A stretch of 64,000 nt of DNA from Neobacillus cucumis (lineage in GTDB: Bacteria; Bacillota; Bacilli; Bacillales_B; DSM-18226): assembly GCF_016107705.1 (NCBI RefSeq), contig NZ_JAEHGC010000005.1:124001-188000 (forward strand), given 5' to 3'. The first letter of the stretch is position 1. The number at the start of each line of letters is the position of its first letter. This document shows positions 43,741-52,197 of the stretch, piece after piece. The notes under the pieces were generated by a model that saw only the letters and a list, made by a program, of their open reading frames with translations, did no database searches and was not told where the DNA came from. Both the position numbers and the translations under genes were made by a program.

Positions 43741-44730
43741 ATGAGCTTTTTTAAAAAATTAAAAGAGAAAATCACGAAACAAGCGGATTCTGTTACGGAA
43801 AAGTTTAAGGAAGGTCTTACAAAAACACGGGATAGTTTTTCCGGTAAGGTAAACGACCTTGTTGCCAGATACCGTAAAGTCGATGAGGACTTTTTTGAAG
43901 AATTGGAAGAAATCCTCATTCAGGCGGATGTGGGCTTTGAAACAGTAATGGAATTAATTGATGAACTGAAAATGGAAGTAAAACGCCGCAACATTCAAGA
44001 TCCGAAAGAAGTTCAAAGTGTGATTTCCGAAAAGTTGGTGGATATTTATAATGCGGGTGAAGAGCTATCTTCGGAGTTAAATATTCAACCAGAGGGACTT
44101 ACCGTTATTTTATTTGTAGGTGTCAACGGGGTTGGGAAAACAACAACGATTGGAAAGTTGGGACATAAGTTTAAAAGTGAAGGGAAAAAGGTCCTGATGG
44201 CCGCCGGGGATACTTTCCGTGCCGGTGCAATTGAACAGCTTGAAGTATGGGGCTCGAGAGTAGGTGTTGAAGTAATCAAGCAAGCGGAGGGTTCTGACCC
44301 GGCAGCGGTTATGTATGATGCAATTCAAGCAGCCAAAGCCCGTAAAGCAGATATTCTATTATGTGATACAGCGGGACGATTGCAAAATAAAGTGAATTTA
44401 ATGAAGGAACTCGAGAAGGTCAAACGGGTAATCGAACGGGAAATTCCCGGCGCGCCACATGAAGTTCTCCTTGTTCTTGATGCAACTACAGGTCAAAATG
44501 CGCTTATCCAGGCGAAAACTTTTAAAGAAGTAACGAACGTAAGCGGGATCGTATTATCAAAGTTAGACGGAACAGCAAAGGGCGGAATTGTCCTTGCCAT
44601 CCGCAACGAATTAAAAATCCCAGTAAAATTCGTTGGCCTAGGTGAAAAAATGGATGACCTGCAAGAATTTAATGCGGAACAATATGTATACGGATTATTT
44701 GCCGACGAAGTAGAAAAGACAGAAGAATGA
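43741..44730 (+). CDS. ftsY: signal recognition particle receptor FtsY
   Basis: SRP receptor GTPase at the inner membrane. Length 329 residues. Short charged N-terminal region and NG domain: GVNGVGKTTTIGKL (about 126), DTAGRLQNK (about 211), SKLDGTAKGG (about 275). The acidic A domain of the E. coli protein is absent, as is normal for Bacillus. Lies 17 bases after smc. Confidence 0.98.
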   Translation: MSFFKKLKEKITKQADSVTEKFKEGLTKTRDSFSGKVNDLVARYRKVDEDFFEELEEILIQADVGFETVMELIDELKMEVKRRNIQDPKEVQSVISEKLVDIYNAGEELSSELNIQPEGLTVILFVGVNGVGKTTTIGKLGHKFKSEGKKVLMAAGDTFRAGAIEQLEVWGSRVGVEVIKQAEGSDPAAVMYDAIQAAKARKADILLCDTAGRLQNKVNLMKELEKVKRVIEREIPGAPHEVLLVLDATTGQNALIQAKTFKEVTNVSGIVLSKLDGTAKGGIVLAIRNELKIPVKFVGLGEKMDDLQEFNAEQYVYGLFADEVEKTEE

Positions 44731-44738
44731 TTTCTTTA

Positions 44739-44775
44739 GAAAGCAGTATTTTCAAAGTACTGCTTTCCTTTTTTA
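44739..44775 (+). terminator. terminator after ftsY
   Basis: Stem GAAAGCAGTA / TACTGCTTTC followed by CTTTTTT. Confidence 0.88.
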
Positions 44776-44866
44776 GAAAGTCTATCTAAATCAACAGACT
44801 AATTTAAGATAGCTTAAAAGGAAATCTGTAAAAATATGAATCACGTAACGTTGGAAAGGCCTTATC

Positions 44867-44895
44867 TTGACAGGGACAGGTCCACTGTGTAAACT
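44867..44895 (+). promoter_or_regulatory. SigA promoter of ylxM-ffh
   Basis: Perfect TTGACA (44867-44872), 17 bases, TAAACT (44890-44895), about 42 bases before ylxM and after the ftsY terminator. Confidence 0.75.
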
Positions 44896-44937
44896 ACATT
44901 TGTAAAGGCTTTTCACTTAACAACAGGAGGGATGAGC

Positions 44938-45270
44938 ATGCTTGAGAAAACAACACGGATGAATTATCTCTATGATTTTTACTATTCGTTGTTAACTCCA
45001 AAGCAGCAAAGCTATATGTCTCTCTATTACTTAGATGATTACTCACTAGGAGAAATTGCGGAAGAGTATAATGTCAGCCGTCAAGCCGTTTATGACAATA
45101 TTAAACGGACGGAAGCAATGCTTGAGGAGTATGAGGAAAAGCTGCTGCTGTTTCAGAAATTTCAAGAGCGCAGCAATCTATTAAAGCATGTAAGAGAATT
45201 GCTTAACGCAGAACACCCTTCAAAGCAGGCGATGCTTGAAGCAGTAGCTGAGCTTGAAAAACTGGATTAG
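44938..45270 (+). CDS. ylxM: SRP-associated DNA-binding-like protein YlxM (UPF0122)
   Basis: Helix-turn-helix protein of the UPF0122 family, encoded with ffh; the Streptococcus homologue modulates SRP GTPase activity. Start 44938 is preferred because GGAGG lies seven bases ahead; ATG at 44932 is almost inside the ribosome site. Length 110 residues. A sigma-70 region-4-like HTH is seen at about 25-60 ([20 protein letters not shown]), then a helical tail. Confidence 0.95.
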   Translation: MLEKTTRMNYLYDFYYSLLTPKQQSYMSLYYLDDYSLGEIAEEYNVSRQAVYDNIKRTEAMLEEYEEKLLLFQKFQERSNLLKHVRELLNAEHPSKQAMLEAVAELEKLD

Positions 45271-45282
45271 GAGGCGGCATGA

Positions 45283-46635
45283 ATGGCGTTTGAAGGATTA
45301 GCCGACCGACTGCAGAGTACTATTCAAAAAATCCGCGGTAAAGGGAAAGTCTCTGAAGCGGATGTAAAAGAAATGATGAGAGAAGTTCGTCTAGCTTTAT
45401 TAGAAGCCGACGTAAACTTCAAGGTTGTCAAAGAATTTGTCAAAAAAGTCAGTGAACGGGCAGTAGGACAGGAAGTCCTAAAAAGCCTAACTCCGGGACA
45501 GCAAATCATTAAAATCGTCAATGAAGAGTTGACAGAATTAATGGGTGGCGAGCAAAGTAAAATTGCAGTTTCGAATCGCCCTCCGACTGTGATCATGATG
45601 GTTGGTTTGCAAGGGGCAGGTAAAACAACAACTACTGGAAAGCTTTCGCTCCTACTTCGGAAAAAATATAACCGCAAACCATTGCTTGTTGCAGCCGATA
45701 TTTATCGTCCAGCCGCAATAAAACAGCTGGAAACGCTTGGTAAACAATTAGACGTGCCGGTTTTCTCACTTGGTGACCAAGTAAGTCCGGTAGAAATTGC
45801 GAAGCAAGCCATTGAAAAGGCAAAGGAAGAGCATCATGATTATGTCTTAATTGATACGGCCGGACGACTTCACATTGATGAAACTTTAATGGACGAGTTG
45901 AAGGACATTAAGGAACTTACAAAACCTGATGAAATCTTTCTTGTTGTCGATGCAATGACAGGTCAGGATGCTGTCAATGTTGCCCAAAGCTTTAATGAAA
46001 CTCTTGGGTTAACTGGCGTAGTGTTAACCAAGCTTGATGGTGACACCCGTGGTGGTGCTGCCCTTTCGATTCGCGCCGTTACCCAAACCCCGATTAAATT
46101 CGTCGGTTTAGGTGAAAAAATGGATGCGCTTGAACCGTTTCATCCAGAACGGATGGCTTCGCGAATTCTAGGCATGGGGGATGTACTGACGCTTATTGAA
46201 AAAGCTCAGGCAAATGTCGATGAGGAAAAGGCAAAAGAACTCGAACAAAAAATGAGAACTGCATCCTTCACCCTCGATGACTTTTTGGAACAATTAGGTC
46301 AGGTTCGTAATCTCGGACCGCTTGATGAATTATTAAAAATGATGCCGGGGGCCAACAAGATTAAAGGTTTGAATAATCTTCAAATTGATGAAAAGCAAAT
46401 TGCTCATGTTGAGGCAATTATACGCTCGATGACCAAAGAAGAAAAAATCCATCCGGAAATCATGAACTCAGGACGTAAAAGAAGGATTGCCAAAGGAAGC
46501 GGTAGAACAGTCCCTGAAGTCAATCGCTTGCTCAAGCAATTTGAAGACATGAAAAAAATGATGAAACAAATGTCAGGGATGCAGCAAAAGGGAAAGAAAA
46601 AAGGCGGATTTAAGTTTCCGTTTAAGCCTTTCTAA
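45283..46635 (+). CDS. ffh: signal recognition particle protein Ffh
   Basis: SRP54 GTPase that binds signal peptides and 4.5S/6S RNA. Length 450 residues. N domain about 1-90; G domain with GLQGAGKTTTTGKL (about 107), DTAGRLHIDE (about 190), TKLDGDTRGG (about 247). Methionine-rich M domain about 300-435. A short lysine/phenylalanine tail ends the protein. ATG at 45283 with AGGAGG upstream. Confidence 0.98.
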   Translation: MAFEGLADRLQSTIQKIRGKGKVSEADVKEMMREVRLALLEADVNFKVVKEFVKKVSERAVGQEVLKSLTPGQQIIKIVNEELTELMGGEQSKIAVSNRPPTVIMMVGLQGAGKTTTTGKLSLLLRKKYNRKPLLVAADIYRPAAIKQLETLGKQLDVPVFSLGDQVSPVEIAKQAIEKAKEEHHDYVLIDTAGRLHIDETLMDELKDIKELTKPDEIFLVVDAMTGQDAVNVAQSFNETLGLTGVVLTKLDGDTRGGAALSIRAVTQTPIKFVGLGEKMDALEPFHPERMASRILGMGDVLTLIEKAQANVDEEKAKELEQKMRTASFTLDDFLEQLGQVRNLGPLDELLKMMPGANKIKGLNNLQIDEKQIAHVEAIIRSMTKEEKIHPEIMNSGRKRRIAKGSGRTVPEVNRLLKQFEDMKKMMKQMSGMQQKGKKKGGFKFPFKPF

Positions 46636-46654
46636 ACGCGTAAAGAGAAAAACC

Positions 46655-46683
46655 TTTACAAGCTAATTTCTTTCTGTTAATAT
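46655..46683 (+). promoter_or_regulatory. putative promoter of rpsP
   Basis: TTTACA (46655-46660), 17 bases, TAATAT (46678-46683), about 40 bases before rpsP. The preceding ffh lacks an obvious terminator, so this is probably an additional start. Confidence 0.55.
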
Positions 46684-46723
46684 TATTTCTTGTGTGAAAC
46701 ATATTCGGAGGTGCTTATATAAA

Positions 46724-46996
46724 ATGGCAGTTAAAATTCGTTTAAAACGTATGGGAGCTAAAAAAACTCCTTTCTATCGTATCGTAGTAGCAGATTCTCG
46801 TTCACCACGTGATGGACGTTACATTGAAGTTGTTGGAACTTACAATCCAGTTGCACAACCAGCTCAAATTCAAATCAACGAAGAATTAGCTCTTAAATGG
46901 TTACAAGATGGTGCAAAACCGTCTGATACAGTTCGTAACCTTTTCTCTAACCAAGGCATCATGGAAAAATTCCATAATGCAAAATTAAGCAAGTAA
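46724..46996 (+). CDS. rpsP: 30S ribosomal protein S16
   Basis: Early-assembly small-subunit protein. Length 90 residues from [20 protein letters not shown]; an in-frame ATG at 46694 adds ten unrelated residues and is rejected because CGGAGGTG lies before 46724. Codon use is strongly biased (CGT, GTT, CAA), as expected for abundant proteins. Confidence 0.97.
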   Translation: MAVKIRLKRMGAKKTPFYRIVVADSRSPRDGRYIEVVGTYNPVAQPAQIQINEELALKWLQDGAKPSDTVRNLFSNQGIMEKFHNAKLSK

Positions 46997-47006
46997 GGAT
47001 TCGCAA

Positions 47007-47237
47007 ATGAAACAATTGATTGAAACAATTGTTAAGCCTTTGGTTGATTTTCCGGAAGACGTTCGCGTCGATGTTAAGGAAGAGGATCAGCGAATCACGT
47101 ATCATCTTTCCGTCAACAAGACGGATATTGGTAAGGTGATTGGAAAGCAGGGGCGCGTTGCAAAGGCCATTAGAACTGTTGTCTATGCAGCAGGATCATC
47201 ACAACAGAAGAAAATATTTCTAGAAATTGGTGAATAG
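47007..47237 (+). CDS. khpA: RNA-binding KH-domain protein KhpA (YlqC)
   Basis: Small KH protein; in Firmicutes it pairs with KhpB/Jag and affects cell shape and RNA binding. Length 76 residues. The GXXG loop is in GKVIGKQGRVAKAIRTVV (about 47-64). Lies ten bases after rpsP. A terminator follows. Confidence 0.93.
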   Translation: MKQLIETIVKPLVDFPEDVRVDVKEEDQRITYHLSVNKTDIGKVIGKQGRVAKAIRTVVYAAGSSQQKKIFLEIGE

Positions 47238-47253
47238 CTTTTTGCATCTAGAT

Positions 47254-47285
47254 TAAAGGGAGGAATATAAATCCTCCCTTTTTTG
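47254..47285 (+). terminator. terminator after khpA
   Basis: Perfect stem AAAGGGAGGA / TCCTCCCTTT followed by TTTTG. Confidence 0.88.
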
Positions 47286-47330
47286 CTAACTTTTTTTAAG
47301 CTTAAATAAGCTGAGTATAGGAGGCAGATC

Positions 47331-47717
47331 ATGCAAATTATTCAATCTGTTGTGGTTAAGCAGGTATTAACGGAAAAGAGCAAGGAAAACCTGTTTGAAA
47401 AATTTCAAGCTCAAAAACTGCAGCTTCAAAAGGAACGGGATCAGCTTCTCTTTGAATTAAAACGTTTAGAAAAATCAAAGAATTTTTCACCGAGTGCATT
47501 GAAAAAACATTTTGAAAAAGAAATCCAGATGCGTCAGGAAAAGGAGAAGCTTCTTGATTTTCAAATTGAACAATTACATATTCTGCCTATAGGCAGTGAA
47601 CTAAAGGAAAAAGAAGTACAAGCCCTGATCGAGATAAAGGTTGGAGACATATGGGAAGAGAAATTCGGACAACCTACGATTATTATCCGAGACGGGATTA
47701 TTAATGAAATACGATAG
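47331..47717 (+). CDS. ylqD: conserved coiled-coil protein YlqD, function unknown
   Basis: Bacillaceae protein of the YlqD family with no established function. Length 128 residues. The region about 15-80 is a highly charged coiled coil rich in Lys, Glu and Gln; the C-terminal 40 residues ([19 protein letters not shown]) look like a small beta barrel. No membrane segment or signal peptide. It sits between khpA and rimM, in an RNA and ribosome-maturation neighbourhood, which hints at but does not prove a related role. Confidence 0.88.
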   Translation: MQIIQSVVVKQVLTEKSKENLFEKFQAQKLQLQKERDQLLFELKRLEKSKNFSPSALKKHFEKEIQMRQEKEKLLDFQIEQLHILPIGSELKEKEVQALIEIKVGDIWEEKFGQPTIIIRDGIINEIR

Positions 47718-47731
47718 AGGTGACTAGCGGC

Positions 47732-48250
47732 ATGGAAAAATGGTTTAATGTCGGGAAGATTGTCAATACACATGGCATCAGAGGGGAAGTTAGAGTAATA
47801 TCGAAAACCGATTTCCCTGAAGAACGATACAAAATTGGAAATGTTCTTTACTTATTTTTACCGAAAGCAAAAGACCCGATTGAATTAAAGGTTAAAAGCC
47901 ACCGCTCCCATAAAAATTTTGATTTGCTGACATTTGAAGGTTTGGAAAATATTAATGAAGTAGAAAAATTTAGGGATGGAATTTTAAAGGTCCCGGAATC
48001 CTATCTTGGTCAATTGGATGAAGATGAATTTTACTTTCACGAAATTATCGGCTGCTTGGTTGCGACAACCAAAGGTGAGGAAATTGGTAAAGTCACTGAA
48101 ATCTTAACCCCTGGTGCTAACGATGTTTGGGTCGTAAAAGGTAAGGGTGGTAAGGAGACATTAATTCCCTATATCCATGATGTGGTAAAGAAAGTAGATG
48201 TAAAAGAGAAGGTCATTTTAATCGAACCGATGGAAGGGTTACTTTCATGA
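47732..48250 (+). CDS. rimM: 16S rRNA processing protein RimM
   Basis: 30S maturation factor that binds S19. The start at 47732 ([15 protein letters not shown]) has GAGGTGA eight bases ahead; the in-frame GTG at 47720 overlaps that site and is rejected. Length 172 residues. N-terminal RimM beta barrel and C-terminal PRC barrel (from about 95, [20 protein letters not shown]). Overlaps trmD by four bases. Confidence 0.97.
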   Translation: MEKWFNVGKIVNTHGIRGEVRVISKTDFPEERYKIGNVLYLFLPKAKDPIELKVKSHRSHKNFDLLTFEGLENINEVEKFRDGILKVPESYLGQLDEDEFYFHEIIGCLVATTKGEEIGKVTEILTPGANDVWVVKGKGGKETLIPYIHDVVKKVDVKEKVILIEPMEGLLS

Positions 48251-48990
48251 TGAAAATTGACATCCTTACTCTTTTTCCGGAAATGTTTACAGGAGTATTG
48301 GGCCAATCCATTTTAAACAAAGCAGCAGAAAAATCTGCGGTGGAATATAATGTGGTGAACTTCCGTGAATATGCCGATAACAAACATAATACTGTTGATG
48401 ACTATCCGTATGGCGGAGGGGCAGGGATGGTGCTTAAACCGCAGCCGATTTTTGATGCTGTGGCGGACCTAAAAGAAAAAGCATCCAGTCCGAATACGAG
48501 AGTCATTTTACTCTGCCCGCAGGGGACACGGTATGACCAAAGAAAAGCGGAAGAATTGGCTCGCGAGGACCATTTAATTTTCATTTGCGGCCATTATGAA
48601 GGGTACGATGAAAGAATACGTGAAAAAATTGTCACAGATGAAATTTCGATTGGTGATTATGTTTTAACAGGCGGGGAACTCGGTGCAATGGTTGTGATTG
48701 ATAGTGTTGTACGACTATTACCGGAAGTGCTGGGAAATGAAGAGTCTCATATGAAAGACTCGTTTAGCACTGGACTTTTGGAACACCCTCATTATACACG
48801 TCCGGCTGATTTTCGCGGTTTAAAGGTTCCGGAGGTTTTATTGTCCGGAAATCATAAATTAATAGAGGAATGGCGAAATAAAGAAGCTTTAAGACGAACG
48901 TTGTTACGAAGGCCGGATTTATTAGAAAAGATAGATTTGACCGATGAACAGGAAAAATGGCTGCAAGAAGTAAAAAAAGAATCCAAGTAG
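48247..48990 (+). CDS. trmD: tRNA (guanine-37-N1)-methyltransferase
   Basis: SPOUT-family methyltransferase preventing +1 frameshifting. Two adjacent ATG codons (48247 and 48250); the first overlaps the rimM stop as ATGA. Length 247 residues from the first. [12 protein letters not shown] (about 53), [11 protein letters not shown] (about 113) and the knotted SAM site [10 protein letters not shown] (about 134) are intact. Confidence 0.98.
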   Translation: MMKIDILTLFPEMFTGVLGQSILNKAAEKSAVEYNVVNFREYADNKHNTVDDYPYGGGAGMVLKPQPIFDAVADLKEKASSPNTRVILLCPQGTRYDQRKAEELAREDHLIFICGHYEGYDERIREKIVTDEISIGDYVLTGGELGAMVVIDSVVRLLPEVLGNEESHMKDSFSTGLLEHPHYTRPADFRGLKVPEVLLSGNHKLIEEWRNKEALRRTLLRRPDLLEKIDLTDEQEKWLQEVKKESK

Positions 48991-48993
48991 TTA

Positions 48994-49022
48994 TTGCACA
49001 GTGTTGCTGTTTATGTTATGAT
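48994..49022 (+). promoter_or_regulatory. SigA promoter of rplS
   Basis: TTGCAC (48994-48999), 17 bases, TATGAT (49017-49022), directly after the trmD stop. It gives an rplS leader of about 105 bases. Confidence 0.7.
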
Positions 49023-49027
49023 ACTAT

Positions 49028-49132
49028 TTGTGACTTGGGCTGTGTTTATCAGTTTGGTCTTATAACGATGTTCCGCTGCAGGTAATAGGTAAATAGATAT
49101 GCAAGAGCATCTGTTGGAAGGAGTTGAATACG
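49028..49132 (+). promoter_or_regulatory. probable L19 (rplS) leader region
   Basis: The leader between the promoter and rplS contains possible pairings (GATG with CATC, TTCC with GGAA, GCA with TGC) that could form alternative or pseudoknotted structures near the ribosome site. An autoregulatory L19 leader is a known family upstream of rplS in Firmicutes. I could not verify a match to that family, only position and approximate length. Confidence 0.45.
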
Positions 49133-49477
49133 ATGCATAAATTAATCGAAGAAATCACAAAAGAACAACTTCGCTCTGATCTTCCTGCGTTCCGTCCTGG
49201 GGATACTGTACGTGTACACGTAAAAGTTATCGAGGGTACTCGTGAGCGTATTCAGTTATTTGAAGGTGTTGTGATTAAGCGTCGTGGTGGTGGAATTAGC
49301 GAAACTTTTACAGTTCGTAAAGTTTCTTACGGAGTAGGCGTTGAGCGTACTTTCCCAGTACACACACCAAAAATTGCGAAGCTAGAAGTTATTCGTCGCG
49401 GTAAAGTTCGCCGTGCTAAGCTTTATTACTTACGTAAACTTCGCGGTAAAAAAGCAAGAATTAAAGAAATTCGCTAA
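49133..49477 (+). CDS. rplS: 50S ribosomal protein L19
   Basis: Large-subunit protein at the 30S interface. The start at 49133 ([13 protein letters not shown]) has GGAAGGAG ahead; TTG at 49124 would overlap that site. Length 114 residues. [13 protein letters not shown] and the C-terminal basic [13 protein letters not shown] are typical. A strong terminator follows. Confidence 0.97.
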   Translation: MHKLIEEITKEQLRSDLPAFRPGDTVRVHVKVIEGTRERIQLFEGVVIKRRGGGISETFTVRKVSYGVGVERTFPVHTPKIAKLEVIRRGKVRRAKLYYLRKLRGKKARIKEIR

Positions 49478-49481
49478 TATG

Positions 49482-49516
49482 AAAAAAAAAGAGCTTGCTC
49501 TGCAAGCTCTTTTTTC
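49482..49516 (+). terminator. terminator after rplS
   Basis: Perfect stem AAAAAAGAGCTTGC / GCAAGCTCTTTTTT with a three-base loop. Confidence 0.92.
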
Positions 49517-49657
49517 TATCGATTTATGATTAGGCACTTCCGCGTTTAAATATTAAAGTTTCATTAAAAAACTTTGTCCCATCGTGTTAAATCTCTTGAA
49601 GTTATGTAAAATATGCTTTATAAACTTATTTTTTTGCAAAAGATTGGTGGGAATTTA

Positions 49658-50218
49658 ATGACAAAAAAGAAAAATGAACTATGGGAATGGACAAAAGCGC
49701 TTCTAATAGCTGTTATCTTAGCGGCAGTAATTCGTTATTTTTTATTTGCCCCGATTGTAGTGGATGGATTGTCGATGATGCCGACACTGAAAGATCAGGA
49801 CAGAATGATTGTAAATAAGTATAGCTATAAAATTGGGGAGCCGCATCGGTTTGATATCATTGTCTTTCATGCTCCTGAGCATAAAGATTACATAAAACGC
49901 GTAATTGGACTTCCGGGCGACCGGATTGAATATAAAAATGATACCCTATATGTGAATGGGAAAGCGTATAAAGAACCGTATTTAGATAAATATAAAAAAC
50001 AAGTTACGGATGGACCATTAACAGAGTCATTTAAACTCGAAGAAACGGCTGTAGGTCAAAAGACCGTTCCAAAGGGCGAATTGTTTGTAATGGGAGATAA
50101 TCGGCGGTTCAGTAAGGACAGCCGTCATATTGGTGCAGTCCCTCTAAGTAAAGTAATCGGCAAGACAAGCATTGTTTACTGGCCGTTAAAAGATGCACAT
50201 ATTATTAAAGTAAAATAG
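49658..50218 (+). CDS. lepB: type I signal peptidase
   Basis: Membrane serine-lysine protease that removes Sec and Tat signal peptides. The start at 49658 (MTKKKNELWEW) has GGTGGG ahead; the ATG at 49613 adds 15 residues without support. Length 186 residues. Single N-terminal membrane helix about 11-32; catalytic Ser in DGLSMMPTL (about 41), catalytic Lys in YIKRVIGLPGD (about 82), and MGDNR box (about 147). No homologous gene occupies this place in B. subtilis; the rplS-lepB-rbgA order is known from other Bacillaceae. Confidence 0.95.
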   Translation: MTKKKNELWEWTKALLIAVILAAVIRYFLFAPIVVDGLSMMPTLKDQDRMIVNKYSYKIGEPHRFDIIVFHAPEHKDYIKRVIGLPGDRIEYKNDTLYVNGKAYKEPYLDKYKKQVTDGPLTESFKLEETAVGQKTVPKGELFVMGDNRRFSKDSRHIGAVPLSKVIGKTSIVYWPLKDAHIIKVK

Positions 50219-50241
50219 AAACCTGAGAGGTGGTGGCTAAT

Positions 50242-51114
50242 TTGACGATCCAATGGTTTCCCGGCCATATGGCCAAGGCTCGCAGAGAGGTCACGGAGAA
50301 ATTAAAGCTGGTCGATATCATTTTTGAATTAGTGGATGCGAGAATCCCTTATTCTTCCAGGAATCCAATGATCGACGAAATTATTCAGCATAAACCAAGA
50401 CTTGTTTTATTGAATAAAGCAGATATGGCGGATAAAGAAGCAACAAGGGAATGGATTGCCTTTTTTGCTGAAAAGGGAATCCGTGCACTTGCCATTAATT
50501 CACAGGCAGGAGTAGGAATGAGGGAAATTGCCCAGGCCGCCCAAGAAATCCTAAAAGAGAAGTTTGCACGCTTAAAAGCAAAGGGTGTAAAACCCAGGGC
50601 GATTCGGGCGATGATCGTCGGTATCCCAAATGCAGGGAAATCTACACTAATTAATAGGCTGGCAAAAAAAAATATTGCGAAAACCGGCAATACACCGGGT
50701 GTAACAAAATCCCAGCAATGGATAAAAGTCGGTAAAGAAATGGAATTACTGGATACACCGGGGATATTATGGCCTAAATTCGAAGACCAAGAAGTCGGAA
50801 GGAAGCTAGCGATTACAGGAGCGATTAAGGATACCCTCTTAAACCTGCAGGAGCTGACAATCTATTCGATTAGGTTTTTGGAAAAAGCCTACCCTGACCG
50901 CTTAAAAGAGCGGTATCAGCTTGATGAGGTCCCTGCTGATGTGGTGGAGTTGTTTGACCATATCGGGAAATTAAGAGGTTGTTTAATGGGCGGAGGCTTA
51001 GTTGATTACGATAAAGTAGCTGAGCTCGTAATCCGTGAGATCAGATCAGAAAAATTTGGACCGCTGACGTTTGAACGGCCAAAGGATTTCTTCGTTGAGG
51101 AAGAAACTAACTAA
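50242..51114 (+). CDS. rbgA: ribosome biogenesis GTPase RbgA (YlqF)
   Basis: Essential 50S assembly GTPase. TTG start at 50242 giving [13 protein letters not shown], with GAGAGGTGG ahead; upstream in-frame GTG codons at 50230/50233 lie in that site. Length 290 residues. Circularly permuted motifs: G4 LNKADM (about 57), G1 [14 protein letters not shown] (about 128), G2 [11 protein letters not shown]3 DTPGILWPK (about 173). C-terminal ANTAR-like helical region follows. Confidence 0.97.
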   Translation: MTIQWFPGHMAKARREVTEKLKLVDIIFELVDARIPYSSRNPMIDEIIQHKPRLVLLNKADMADKEATREWIAFFAEKGIRALAINSQAGVGMREIAQAAQEILKEKFARLKAKGVKPRAIRAMIVGIPNAGKSTLINRLAKKNIAKTGNTPGVTKSQQWIKVGKEMELLDTPGILWPKFEDQEVGRKLAITGAIKDTLLNLQELTIYSIRFLEKAYPDRLKERYQLDEVPADVVELFDHIGKLRGCLMGGGLVDYDKVAELVIREIRSEKFGPLTFERPKDFFVEEETN

Positions 51115-51117
51115 ATC

Positions 51118-51147
51118 AGGCTCTCCCTAGGGGGAGCTTTATTTTTG
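51118..51147 (+). terminator. terminator after rbgA
   Basis: Stem GCTCTCCC / GGGGGAGC around CTAG, followed by TTTATTTTT. Probably partial because rnhB follows 20 bases later. Confidence 0.7.
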
Positions 51148-51167
51148 GGGAAAAACAGGTGAACGAT

Positions 51168-51944
51168 ATGAAAAGACTATCCATTGCTGAAATTGAAGCG
51201 CATTTAATGACCATGGAAGATGACTCAAATCCATTCCTTCTTGAGCTTAAAAGTGATGAACGTAAAGGAGTCCAAACCGCTATTGAGCGATGGAAAAAAA
51301 GACGGGAACAAGAGCAAGTTCTTCAAGCTAAATTTTTTGAAATGAATCATTATGAACGAAAATGCCGGGCGGAAGGTTTTCAGCTTATTGCTGGTGTGGA
51401 TGAAGTCGGAAGGGGGCCGCTGGCTGGCCCGGTCGCGTGTGCAGCTGTAATATTACCGGAAGACTTTTACTTGCCGGGTATTGATGATTCCAAGAAACTA
51501 ACCGAAAAAAAGCGGGAGGAATATGACGCTATTATTCGGAAAGAAGCTATTGCTCTAAGTATCGCTATGGTACATGCTGATGAGATTGATAAAATAAATA
51601 TTTATGAGGCAACAAAAAAAGCAATGAAATCTGCCATTGTTTCTTTGGGGCCTAAACCGGACTTCTTGTTAATTGATGCGATGAAACTCGACACTCCTTT
51701 TCCTGCCGAGTCAATTATCAAAGGAGATGCCAAAAGTGTCTCCATTGCGGCTGCCTCCATCATTGCAAAGGTGGCTAGAGACAAGATGATGAAAGAATTA
51801 TCGAATGAATATCCGGAATATGGTTTTCAACATAACATGGGCTATGGGACAAAAGAGCATCTTTTAGCTATAGAAAAATATGGGATAACCCCTTACCACC
51901 GAAAAAGTTTTGCACCAATTAAAGATTCTATTGCAAAATATTGA
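51168..51944 (+). CDS. rnhB: ribonuclease HII
   Basis: Removes RNA from RNA-DNA hybrids and single ribonucleotides. The start at 51168 (MKRLSIAEIEAHL) has CAGGTGAAC ahead; GTG at 51159 lies within that site. Length 258 residues. The first ~70 residues are the Bacillus-type N-terminal extension. Catalytic GVDEVGRGPLAGP (about 77), DDSKKL, and the Asp in LLIDAMKL complete the active site. The C-terminal YHRKSF is present. Confidence 0.97.
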   Translation: MKRLSIAEIEAHLMTMEDDSNPFLLELKSDERKGVQTAIERWKKRREQEQVLQAKFFEMNHYERKCRAEGFQLIAGVDEVGRGPLAGPVACAAVILPEDFYLPGIDDSKKLTEKKREEYDAIIRKEAIALSIAMVHADEIDKINIYEATKKAMKSAIVSLGPKPDFLLIDAMKLDTPFPAESIIKGDAKSVSIAAASIIAKVARDKMMKELSNEYPEYGFQHNMGYGTKEHLLAIEKYGITPYHRKSFAPIKDSIAKY

Positions 51945-51981
51945 TGGCAATACATAAAAAGGTATAAAGGGTATATGCTAT

Positions 51982-52010
51982 TAAACAGGCTAAGGCCTGT
52001 TTTTTATTAT
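51982..52010 (+). terminator. terminator after rnhB
   Basis: Stem AACAGGC / GCCTGTT followed by TTTTTATT. Confidence 0.82.
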
Positions 52011-52079
52011 GGTAAAAAAATAATTGTCTGCCATATATGGAAGGATTTATATGATGAAATTGGCTAAATAAGTAATTGT

Positions 52080-52108
52080 TTTACTTGTATTTTTAAGATG
52101 AATATAAT
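52080..52108 (+). promoter_or_regulatory. upstream promoter of sucCD
   Basis: TTTACT (52080-52085), 17 bases, perfect TATAAT (52103-52108). Confidence 0.55.
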
Positions 52109-52123
52109 TTTTATGTATTATGG

Positions 52124-52152
52124 TGGACAAGGTATGTGACATTATATACAAT
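52124..52152 (+). promoter_or_regulatory. downstream promoter of sucCD
   Basis: TGGACA (52124-52129), 17 bases, TACAAT (52147-52152), about 45 bases before sucC. With the upstream site this suggests two start points. Confidence 0.6.
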
Positions 52153-52197
52153 GTAAACGGAGTCAATTTTTTGAAGAGTTTGATAGGAGGATGGGAA

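Noticed and set aside
49658..50218. Signal peptidase between rplS and rbgA as a recent insertion
   Set aside because: No flanking repeats or composition change, and the order is known from other Bacillaceae; it is more likely ancestral variation.
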